Source: an uncultured Dyadobacter sp.
GTDB taxonomy: Bacteria; Bacteroidota; Bacteroidia; Cytophagales; Spirosomataceae
Assembly (NCBI GenBank): GCA_946481035.1
Contig: CAMLNK010000346.1
Span: 1-5,524 of the forward strand
Reading direction: 5' to 3'
Length of the DNA stretch: 5,524 nt
Positions 1 through 4,489 of the stretch are shown here, in pieces (the stretch's first letter is position 1; each line of letters opens with the position of its first letter). Below the pieces are notes generated by a model. That model did not search any database. It saw nothing but the letters and a program-made list of their open reading frames with translations, and was not told where the DNA came from. The translations under genes were made by a program, and so were the position numbers.

Positions 1-102
1 TACCAGAAAGGGCGTCTGCGCCATGGCACTTGCGCCGAGGAGGAGCATGAGCAGGCAGAGGACAGAAAAAATTCGGTGGTATCTATTATAAAATCGCCCC
101 AT
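1..102 (-). CDS. N-terminus of an exported protein (partial, runs off the left edge)
   Basis: Reading the minus strand from the ATG at 102 gives 34 codons with no stop up to the window edge. The translation starts MGRFYNRYHRIFSVLCLLML and continues LLGASAMAQTPFLV. This is a textbook signal peptide: a basic n-region with three Arg in the first ten residues, a hydrophobic core of about 13 residues (roughly residues 11-23), and a small-residue c-region with likely signal peptidase I cleavage after ASA or AMA, just before Gln. No lipobox Cys is present at the cleavage site, so a soluble periplasmic, secreted or outer-membrane protein is more likely than a lipoprotein. The mature domain is outside the window, so no function can be given. 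The gene is divergent from the PorP/SprF gene and shares an upstream sequence element with it. No Shine-Dalgarno is visible, as is usual in Bacteroidota. Confidence 0.75.
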   Translation of the reverse strand, partial: MGRFYNRYHRIFSVLCLLMLLLGASAMAQTPFLV

Positions 103-141
103 GTTTCGTTACTTGTTCAAACACCCCTAGCCGTCTCATAA

Positions 142-230
142 AATATTCAAGTTACCCGACATTACTAACGAAAATAAAATGTTAAAATTTTGTGCGGTAA
201 TGTCGTAAAAACCACTCTAATTTGAATATT
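142..230. promoter_or_regulatory. Divergent promoter region with two nested exact 9-bp inverted repeats
   Basis: Between the divergent starts at 102 (minus) and 327 (plus) there are two nested exact inverted repeats. The outer pair is AATATTCAA (142-150) with TTGAATATT (222-230). The inner pair is CGACATTAC (157-165) with GTAATGTCG (197-205). Read towards each gene, both strands therefore show GTAATGTCG, a spacer, then TTGAATATT. The spacer is 6 bp towards the minus-strand gene and 16 bp towards the plus-strand gene, a difference of 10 bp or about one helical turn. The second block extends to TAA(C/T)TTGAATATT, matching at 12 of 13 positions. Its TAAYTTG part resembles the Bacteroidota -7 box. 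Shared operator/promoter elements for co-regulated divergent genes are the simplest reading. Chance matches in A/T-rich DNA are not excluded. Confidence 0.4.
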
Positions 231-254
231 AATACGCAATTTGAGGATAATTTG
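221..254 (+). promoter_or_regulatory. Candidate Bacteroidota-type promoter for the PorP/SprF gene
   Basis: TTTG at 221-224 is followed after 23 bp by TAATTTG at 248-254. This resembles the Bacteroidetes sigma factor consensus (TTG or TTTG near -33, TAnnTTTG near -7), but the -7 box here is one base short of the consensus. It would place transcription start near 261 and give a 5' leader of about 65 nt. A second TAATTTG at 218-224 overlaps the -33 candidate. The call is weak because such A/T-rich motifs arise easily by chance. Confidence 0.25.
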
Positions 255-326
255 TGAATTTAATCAGGTAATTTTTTTGAGCCCGGAAAGGGGCCGTTTT
301 TAGGTAAGCGGCAAGCCAACACATCT

Positions 327-1358
327 ATGACCAAGCGTTTACTTCCTCTCATCCTACTGACACTGCTTTGCCTGAAAGGTTGGAGCCAGGATCCGCAATT
401 TTCGCAGTTCTATGCGAACCCATTGTACCTGAATCCGGCATTGGCGGGAGGGGCTTTGGCGCCGCGTGCAACCATCAATTACCGTAATCAATGGCCTTCC
501 TTGTCGGCCAACTTTGTGACTACTTCCATAGGAGCCGATGTGTTCCTTCCCAATTACAATAGCGGCCTCGGCGTGCTCGTAACGATGGATAGCCAGGGGC
601 TGGGGAACCTGAAATCGACCGAAGCGGCATTGCAATATTCCTATCAGATACAATTTAATGAACTGACATCGCTGCGCCTCGGTATTCAGGGTGGCTTTGC
701 TTCGCGGACGCTCGATTATTTCGGATTGACATTCGGAGACCAATATAATAATGGCGGGCTGACCGGCCAACCGTCGGAAGATCCGTTCGCAAAGGGCGGC
801 CCCAATGTGTTCTATGCCGATTTCGGTGCAGGCGCGATGCTCTATTCCGACTGGTACTGGGCCGGGGTTTCGGCGCATCACTTGAACCGCCCCAACCAGG
901 CGTTTTCGGAACTGACCGAAGCGCGGTTGCCCGTAAAAGCGAGTTTGCAGGCCGGGTTGCGCATTCCGTTTGCCGGTTACACATTCCTGGGGGATGAAAT
1001 CGACAAGGAAAAGACGATTTCTCCTGCCATCATGTACAAAAAGCAGGGCAAATACGACCAGTTCGATGCCGGTATGTATGTGACCATCGAGCCGCTTGTG
1101 ATCGGCGCGTGGTACCGCGGGATTCCTTTCAAAAAATATGAGCAGAATATCAATAACCACGAATCGCTGATATTCCTGGCCGGTTACCGCCAGGACAAGT
1201 TCTCGATCGGTTATAGCTACGACCTTACCATTTCTACATTGGGCGTGGGCAGCGGCGGCGCGCACGAGATTTCACTTTCCTACATTTTCGCGCCATTGGA
1301 ATCCAAACCCAAACGCCCGAAAACCCGCAAGCGGCAGCTTTCCTGCCCGAAATTCTGA
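327..1358 (+). CDS. PorP/SprF family outer-membrane protein (type IX secretion system-associated)
   Basis: A 343-residue protein. Residues 1-20 are a signal peptide (MTKR, then a Leu-rich core ending GWS), with likely cleavage before QDP. The mature N-terminus is the family hallmark, DPQFSQFY-ANPLYLNPALAG at residues 22-41. The rest alternates short amphipathic strands ending in aromatic residues with Gly/Asn-rich turns, as expected for an outer-membrane beta-barrel; examples are GLGVLVTMDSQG and DFGAGAMLYSDWYWAGVSAHHL. A late strand region reads DKFSIGYSYDLTIS, followed by GAHEISLSYIF near residue 315. The family includes PorP of Porphyromonas and SprF of Flavobacterium, which work with type IX secretion and adhesin export, and many genomes carry several paralogues. 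No PorK/L/M/N partner lies beside it, so this is more likely an accessory SprF-like paralogue than the core PorP. The C-terminus (from about residue 322) is unusually Lys/Arg-rich. The ATG at 327 is supported by the signal peptide directly behind it. A 303-codon open frame on the opposite strand is a shadow. Confidence 0.93.
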   Translation: MTKRLLPLILLTLLCLKGWSQDPQFSQFYANPLYLNPALAGGALAPRATINYRNQWPSLSANFVTTSIGADVFLPNYNSGLGVLVTMDSQGLGNLKSTEAALQYSYQIQFNELTSLRLGIQGGFASRTLDYFGLTFGDQYNNGGLTGQPSEDPFAKGGPNVFYADFGAGAMLYSDWYWAGVSAHHLNRPNQAFSELTEARLPVKASLQAGLRIPFAGYTFLGDEIDKEKTISPAIMYKKQGKYDQFDAGMYVTIEPLVIGAWYRGIPFKKYEQNINNHESLIFLAGYRQDKFSIGYSYDLTISTLGVGSGGAHEISLSYIFAPLESKPKRPKTRKRQLSCPKF

Positions 1359-1459
1359 TGTGCTTCGAAAAAAATGAGTAGAAAGTAAATTAGGGTAAAC
1401 TTCGGGGGCAAAAGTCTTTTTTGGTGGTTATTCACTATTTACAAGACGTTTTAAAGAGT

Positions 1460-2248
1460 ATGTCCAATCACCGAAACCTCAATTTCATTTTCACTTTTTT
1501 GCTGCTCGTCGTTGCATTGAGCACCGTAGCAGCGCCTCCCAAGCGGGAGTTTTATGAAATCAAAATCTATCACCTTAAAAATGCCGACCAGGAAGCGCGT
1601 GTGGAAGCTTTCCTGAAAGATGCATACGTTCCTGCCGCTCACCGTGCGGGTATCAAAAACGTGGGTGTTTTCAAGCCTGTCGCGACCGATACGATGGCCG
1701 GGAAGCTGATTTACGTGCTTACGCCAATTAAATCACTGGATCAATTGCTGACTTTGCCTAAAACTTTGGATAAAGATGCGGCATACGTTTCGGCCGGGAA
1801 AGATTATATCGAAGCCAACTACAAAACGCCGCCTTACGCACGCTTCGAGTCGATTGTGCTGCAAGCATTCACCGACGCGCCTGTGCACATGAAGCCGAAC
1901 CTGACCGGCCCGAAAAGCGAAAGGGTGTACGAATTGCGCAGCTACGAAGGCCATACCGAGAAAATTTACCAGAACAAGGTGAAGATGTTCAATGTTGGAG
2001 GCGAGGTGCCTTTGTTCAAGCGCCTCGGTTTTAATGCGGTATTCTATGGCGAGGTGATCGTGGGAAGCCATATGCCGAACCTGATGTACATGACTACTTT
2101 CGAGAACAAGGCATCTCGCGACGCGCACTGGAAGTCGTTCAGCGAGGACGCGGAATGGAATAAGTTGAAGGTAAATCCGGAGTATCAGAACAACGTTTCA
2201 AAAAACACCAGCTTCTTCTTGTATCCCACCGAATATTCGGATATATAG
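1460..2248 (+). CDS. Secreted NIPSNAP-family protein
   Basis: A 262-residue protein with a signal peptide (MSNHRNLNF, then a core FIFTFLLLVVAL, and STVAA) with likely cleavage after residue 24 or 25. Two NIPSNAP-like ferredoxin-fold repeats follow. The first begins REFYEIKIYHL near residue 29 and covers a sheet with GVFKPV and KLIYVLTPI. The second begins SERVYELRSYEG near residue 153 and includes NAVFYGEVIVG, NLMYMTTFENKASRDAHWKSF and EWNKLK, which are typical of the family. The biochemical role of bacterial NIPSNAP proteins is not established. Exported two-domain versions are common in Bacteroidota, so only family membership and export are claimed. The start is chosen at the ATG at 1460. 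A TTG 13 codons upstream (1421) also keeps the frame open, but it would put VVIHYLQDVLKS in front of an otherwise ideal signal peptide. The 101-bp gap after the PorP/SprF gene shows no terminator or clear promoter. Confidence 0.88.
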   Translation: MSNHRNLNFIFTFLLLVVALSTVAAPPKREFYEIKIYHLKNADQEARVEAFLKDAYVPAAHRAGIKNVGVFKPVATDTMAGKLIYVLTPIKSLDQLLTLPKTLDKDAAYVSAGKDYIEANYKTPPYARFESIVLQAFTDAPVHMKPNLTGPKSERVYELRSYEGHTEKIYQNKVKMFNVGGEVPLFKRLGFNAVFYGEVIVGSHMPNLMYMTTFENKASRDAHWKSFSEDAEWNKLKVNPEYQNNVSKNTSFFLYPTEYSDI

Positions 2249-2251
2249 CAT

Positions 2252-2328
2252 CCGAAACGGTTCCGATCATTTTGAAATGATGGATCAGGGCAGGTACCGT
2301 TTCGGGCTGGCCGGTTCATCATTTTTTT
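2252..2328 (+). promoter_or_regulatory. Intergenic nested inverted repeats with two mutually exclusive folds, one terminator-like
   Basis: Four bases after the NIPSNAP stop codon a structured stretch begins. Fold A: CCGAAACGGT (2252-2261) pairs perfectly with ACCGTTTCGG (2296-2305), enclosing a second hairpin ATCATTT (2266-2272) / AAATGAT (2275-2281). Fold B: AAATGATGGA (2275-2284) pairs with TTCATCATTT (2315-2324) as 10 bp with one G-U. Short extra pairings such as CAG/CTG (2291-2293 / 2307-2309) lie inside, and a run of seven T (2322-2328) ends the 3' arm. The segment AAATGAT can pair with only one ATCATTT copy at a time, so the folds compete. Fold B resembles an intrinsic terminator, although its basal stem is A/T-rich. 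The simplest role is ending NIPSNAP transcripts or attenuating read-through into the oxidoreductase gene. A switch is speculative. Confidence 0.45.
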
Positions 2329-2345
2329 GTTTAAAAACCCAACAT

Positions 2346-3356
2346 ATGAAAGCCGCTATTTTAAAAAACCTTCATGAGCCGCTGGTGATTGAAGAAATGC
2401 AAAAGCCCAATCCCGGCCCGGGAGAGGCGCTTGTCGAAGTAAAAGCTGCGTCGCTCAACCATCGCGATGTTTGGATACAAAAAGGACTTTACCCACGCAT
2501 TACAACCCCGATAATCCCCGGCTCCGACGGCGCGGGCATTGTGACGGAAGTGGGGGATGGTGTTGCCAAAAGCTGGATTGGCAAGGAGGTGATCATCAAC
2601 CCATCGCAGAACTGGGGCGATAACCCTGATTTTTATAGCGAAGACCACAAAATCCTGGGTCTTCCGGATAATGGTACATTTGCGGGGTTTGTAAAAACCG
2701 AAGCCCAATACCTGGTTGAGAAACCGGCGCATCTGTCGTTCGAAGAGGCGGCTGCATTGCCCATGGGCGGGCTTACCGCGTGGCGCTCGCTGATGACGCG
2801 TTGCCGCTTCAAAGAAGGCGATCGCGTGCTCGTGACGGGCGCAGGCGGAGGCGTGGCGCTTTTTGCGATTCAGTTTGCCATCGCCGCAGGCGCGGAAGTG
2901 TGGGTTACTTCCGGCTCCGACCAGAAATTACAGAAAGCGATCGAAATGGGGGCAAAAGGCGGGATTAATTATAAAAACCCGACCTGGTTCCGCGATTTGC
3001 TCGTGAAAGCCCGCGGTCCGAAAACAGGCTATTTCAATGTGATTATTGATAGCGCCGGCGGCCCGGGTTTCGCAAAACTGATCGATATCGCGGCTCCGGG
3101 TGCCCGCATTTGCTTCTACGGCGGCGGTACCGGCAACATTACCGATATTGTCCCGGCGAAAGTGTTTTTCAAACAACTCAATATCTACGGCAGCACGATG
3201 GGTACCGAGCAGGAATTTGCCGATATGGTGCAATTCGTAGCTGAAAAGCGGATTTTACCGATTATCGACAAGGTATTTCCGTTGGAAGAGGCCGAGCAGG
3301 CGCTCCGTTATATGGATTCGGGACAGCAGTTCGGCAAGATCGTACTTTCGGTATAA
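2346..3356 (+). CDS. Zinc-less medium-chain dehydrogenase/reductase (quinone oxidoreductase-like alcohol dehydrogenase family)
   Basis: A 336-residue protein, the usual length for the family. The N-terminal GroES-like domain runs from MKAAIL to about residue 125, with the signature SLNHRDVWI (36-44) and PGSDGAGIVTEVG (58-70). The Rossmann domain has LVTGAGGGVALFAIQFA (162-178), the nucleotide-binding glycine motif, and a second strand ending TSGSDQKL (188-195), which favours NADP(H) over NAD(H). The positions that bind catalytic zinc in true alcohol dehydrogenases are changed: Asn38 replaces Cys, and Ser60-Asp61 stand where His-Glu would be. The lobe at about residues 85-105, which carries structural-zinc cysteines in relatives, contains none. 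It is therefore predicted to be a zinc-independent NADPH-dependent reductase acting on quinones, enones or similar carbonyls; the substrate is unknown. The ATG at 2346 is chosen because MKAAIL is the canonical family N-terminus; an in-frame ATG at 2277 adds 23 non-conserved residues inside the structured repeat region. Confidence 0.88.
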   Translation: MKAAILKNLHEPLVIEEMQKPNPGPGEALVEVKAASLNHRDVWIQKGLYPRITTPIIPGSDGAGIVTEVGDGVAKSWIGKEVIINPSQNWGDNPDFYSEDHKILGLPDNGTFAGFVKTEAQYLVEKPAHLSFEEAAALPMGGLTAWRSLMTRCRFKEGDRVLVTGAGGGVALFAIQFAIAAGAEVWVTSGSDQKLQKAIEMGAKGGINYKNPTWFRDLLVKARGPKTGYFNVIIDSAGGPGFAKLIDIAAPGARICFYGGGTGNITDIVPAKVFFKQLNIYGSTMGTEQEFADMVQFVAEKRILPIIDKVFPLEEAEQALRYMDSGQQFGKIVLSV

Positions 3357-3358
3357 TC

Positions 3359-4162
3359 CTATTTCCGTACCGATTCGATGGCCGCGCGGACGCTGCCATG
3401 CTCGTCGAGCAGCGATTGTGCCTCGTCGGGCGAGATATTCAGTTCATCAATGATCATACGCAACGCCCTGTTGACCAGTTTTTCGTTGGTGAGCTGCATA
3501 TCCACCATTTTATTTCCCTTCACTTTGCCCAGCCGGATCATTACCGAAGTTGAGATCATGTTCAGGGCAAGTTTTTGAGCAGTACCGGATTTCATTCGGG
3601 TGCTGCCGGTCAAAAATTCCGGTCCTACCACTATTTCAACCGGATATTCACAGGCTTTGGCTACTGCGGAGCCATCGTTGCAAACCACGCAGCCTGTGAG
3701 TAAGCCTGCATTGCGTGCCTCATTCAATCCGCCGATCACGTAAGGGGTGCGGCCTGAGGCGGCTATGCCTATTAATGTATCATTTGCATTCGGTTCGTAA
3801 ACCGCGAGGTCTTTCCACGCCTGGTTCCAGTCGTCTTCCGCATTTTCCACGGCTTTACGAATGGCTGTGTCTCCGCCGGCGATGATCCCCACCACCAAAT
3901 CGAACGGCACGCCGAATGTCGGCGGGCATTCCGATGCGTCTACAACGCCTAATCTTCCGCTCGTTCCGGCGCCAATGTAGAAGAGGCGGCCACCTTTTTG
4001 CATTCTCGGAACGATCTGCTCTACCAATGCTTCGATCTGCGGGATCGATTTCTGAACGGCATGAGGCACGGTCTGATCCTCGCGGTTGATGGAGGTCAGG
4101 ATGTCGTGGACACTCATTTTTTCGAGATCATTATAGTTCGAAGACGATTCGGTAGTCATCAT
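3359..4162 (-). CDS. murQ: N-acetylmuramic acid 6-phosphate etherase (MurQ)
   Basis: MurQ cleaves the lactyl ether of N-acetylmuramic acid 6-phosphate, giving N-acetylglucosamine 6-phosphate and D-lactate in cytoplasmic peptidoglycan recycling. The translation has the full SIS-domain signature. The phosphosugar loop GAGTSGRLGVVDASECPPTFG is at residues 64-84, IAASGRTPYVIGGL follows, then TGSTRMKSGTAQKLALNM and MVDMQLTNEKLVNRA. The two catalytic glutamates known from E. coli MurQ (Glu83 and Glu114) align with Glu78 in ASECPP and Glu109 in NAED. The protein is 267 residues, about 30 shorter than E. coli MurQ. The difference is within the C-terminal helical region, which here reads SPDEAQSLLDEHGSVRAAIESVRK; I believe short forms are normal in Bacteroidota. 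The start is at the tandem ATG-ATG at 4162/4159. An in-frame ATG at 4219 would lie upstream of the probable -7 box. The stop is 2 bp from the stop of the convergent oxidoreductase gene. Confidence 0.96.
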   Translation of the reverse strand: MMTTESSSNYNDLEKMSVHDILTSINREDQTVPHAVQKSIPQIEALVEQIVPRMQKGGRLFYIGAGTSGRLGVVDASECPPTFGVPFDLVVGIIAGGDTAIRKAVENAEDDWNQAWKDLAVYEPNANDTLIGIAASGRTPYVIGGLNEARNAGLLTGCVVCNDGSAVAKACEYPVEIVVGPEFLTGSTRMKSGTAQKLALNMISTSVMIRLGKVKGNKMVDMQLTNEKLVNRALRMIIDELNISPDEAQSLLDEHGSVRAAIESVRK

Positions 4163-4185
4163 TGTGGTTCGTGTTTTTTGGAATT

Positions 4186-4193
4186 CAAAATTA
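4186..4193 (-). promoter_or_regulatory. murQ: Candidate -7 box of the murQ promoter
   Basis: On the minus strand, positions 4193-4186 read TAATTTTG, an exact match to the Bacteroidota -7 consensus TAnnTTTG. It lies 23 bp upstream of the murQ ATG at 4162 and would give a 5' leader of roughly 15-20 nt. No clear TTG is visible at the expected -33 distance, which lowers confidence. If real, it excludes the upstream in-frame ATG at 4219 as the start. Confidence 0.4.
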
Positions 4194-4272
4194 AATCTTT
4201 TCCGATAACGATGTTGCACCGGGAGGAAATTTGGTATTTATCATAGATTAATAACAAAAAAAGCTTTGAATG

Positions 4273-4304
4273 TTTGGAAAATAAAAAGAATGGCTTCTAA
4301 TTTG
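4273..4304 (+). promoter_or_regulatory. Candidate promoter of the ilvD leader transcript
   Basis: TTTG (4273-4276) is followed after 21 bp by TAATTTG (4298-4304). The arrangement and spacing fit Bacteroidota promoters, except that the -7 box is one base shorter than TAnnTTTG, as in the candidate upstream of the PorP/SprF gene. It would start transcription near 4311, giving a leader RNA of about 180 nt that contains the whole attenuator. The location is right for the system described downstream, which is the main support. Confidence 0.4.
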
Positions 4305-4322
4305 TAACACCAAGTCAAAAAC

Positions 4323-4336
4323 AGCGAAATTTCGCT
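4323..4336. repeat. Perfect 14-bp palindrome in the ilvD leader region
   Basis: AGCGAAATTTCGCT is fully self-complementary. It sits about 18 bp after the candidate -7 box and 20 bp before the leader-peptide ATG. As DNA it could be an operator for a dimeric repressor placed just after the transcription start. As RNA it could form a small 5' hairpin (5-bp stem, 4-nt loop) near the transcript end. The sequence does not decide between these. Confidence 0.4.
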
Positions 4337-4356
4337 AGACTTAAATGTTCCGCTAA

Positions 4357-4410
4357 ATGAAACTAACTCTTATCGTCCCGGTCCTAATTATCGTCACGCC
4401 GCAAGCGTGA
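4357..4410 (+). CDS. Branched-chain amino-acid leader peptide of the ilvD attenuator
   Basis: A 17-codon open frame encodes MKLTLIVPVLIIVTPQA and stops with TGA at 4408-4410. It contains three Leu, three Ile and three Val codons (nine of 17), packed from codon 3 to codon 13, plus two Thr. This is the composition expected of a peptide whose translation senses the charging of Leu, Ile and Val tRNAs, as in the E. coli ilv leader, and it lies directly upstream of ilvD. Two of the three Leu codons are CTA, a codon I did not find among the 345 ilvD codons in this window. The stop codon lies just before the antiterminator arm, the geometry needed for attenuation. An in-frame TAA directly precedes the ATG, so the frame cannot be extended upstream. 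No Shine-Dalgarno is visible. The role is inferred from composition, position and RNA structure together. Confidence 0.88.
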   Translation: MKLTLIVPVLIIVTPQA

Positions 4411-4471
4411 GTGGGATGATAGCACATAACTGGCACCTCACTCACCCAACCGAGTGGGGTGTTTTTATTTT
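4372..4471 (+). promoter_or_regulatory. Ribosome-mediated transcription attenuator controlling ilvD
   Basis: Three competing pairings are visible. Protector: ATCGTCCC (4372-4379) with GGGATGAT (4413-4420), eight pairs including one G-U, enclosing a smaller hairpin TCACGC (4394-4399) / GCGTGA (4405-4410). Antiterminator: GAGTGGGATG (4409-4418) with CACCTCACTC (4434-4443), nine of ten pairs including one G-U. Terminator: the same CACCTCACTC with GAGTGGGGTG (4452-4461). The antiterminator arm is a 9/10 copy of the terminator 3' arm. Predicted logic: a ribosome stalled at Leu, Ile or Val codons sits on the 5' protector arm and frees 4409-4418 to capture the terminator arm, so ilvD is transcribed. 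A ribosome that reaches the stop codon covers 4409-4418 and the terminator forms. Without translation, the protector favours termination. The structures are read directly; the mechanism follows the enterobacterial ilv/leu paradigm. Confidence 0.85.
4434..4471 (+). terminator. Rho-independent terminator of the ilvD attenuator
   Basis: A 10-bp stem, CACCTCACTC (4434-4443) with GAGTGGGGTG (4452-4461) including one T-G wobble, closes an 8-nt loop (ACCCAACC). It is followed at once by TTTTTATTTT (4462-4471). The structure ends 18 bp before the ilvD ATG, so it can only serve as a conditional terminator within the ilvD leader. Confidence 0.9.
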
Positions 4472-4489
4472 AAATACAATCATTCACCA

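Noticed and set aside
281..301. GCCC-GGAAAG-GGGC followed by CG and TTTTT in the PorP/SprF 5' leader, resembling a terminator
   Set aside because: The stem is only 4 bp and the T-run does not follow it directly; too weak to call an attenuator.
354..1265. 303-codon open frame on the minus strand
   Set aside because: It lies entirely inside the PorP/SprF gene, and its translation shows no recognisable domain or signal peptide. It is a shadow of the moderately GC-rich sense gene.
1333..1347. GGCAG / CTGCC hairpin at the end of the PorP/SprF gene
   Set aside because: A 5-bp stem inside the coding region with no T-tract after it; not a credible terminator.
1421..1459. TTG start 13 codons upstream of the NIPSNAP ATG
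   Set aside because: It would place twelve residues with no signal-peptide character in front of a well-formed signal peptide; the ATG at 1460 fits better.
2277..2345. ATG at 2277 as the start of the oxidoreductase
   Set aside because: It adds 23 non-conserved residues before the canonical MKAAIL start and lies inside the inverted-repeat structure.
4163..4219. ATG at 4219 as the murQ start
   Set aside because: The added 19 residues are not MurQ-like, and the probable -7 box TAATTTTG (4193-4186) lies downstream of it.
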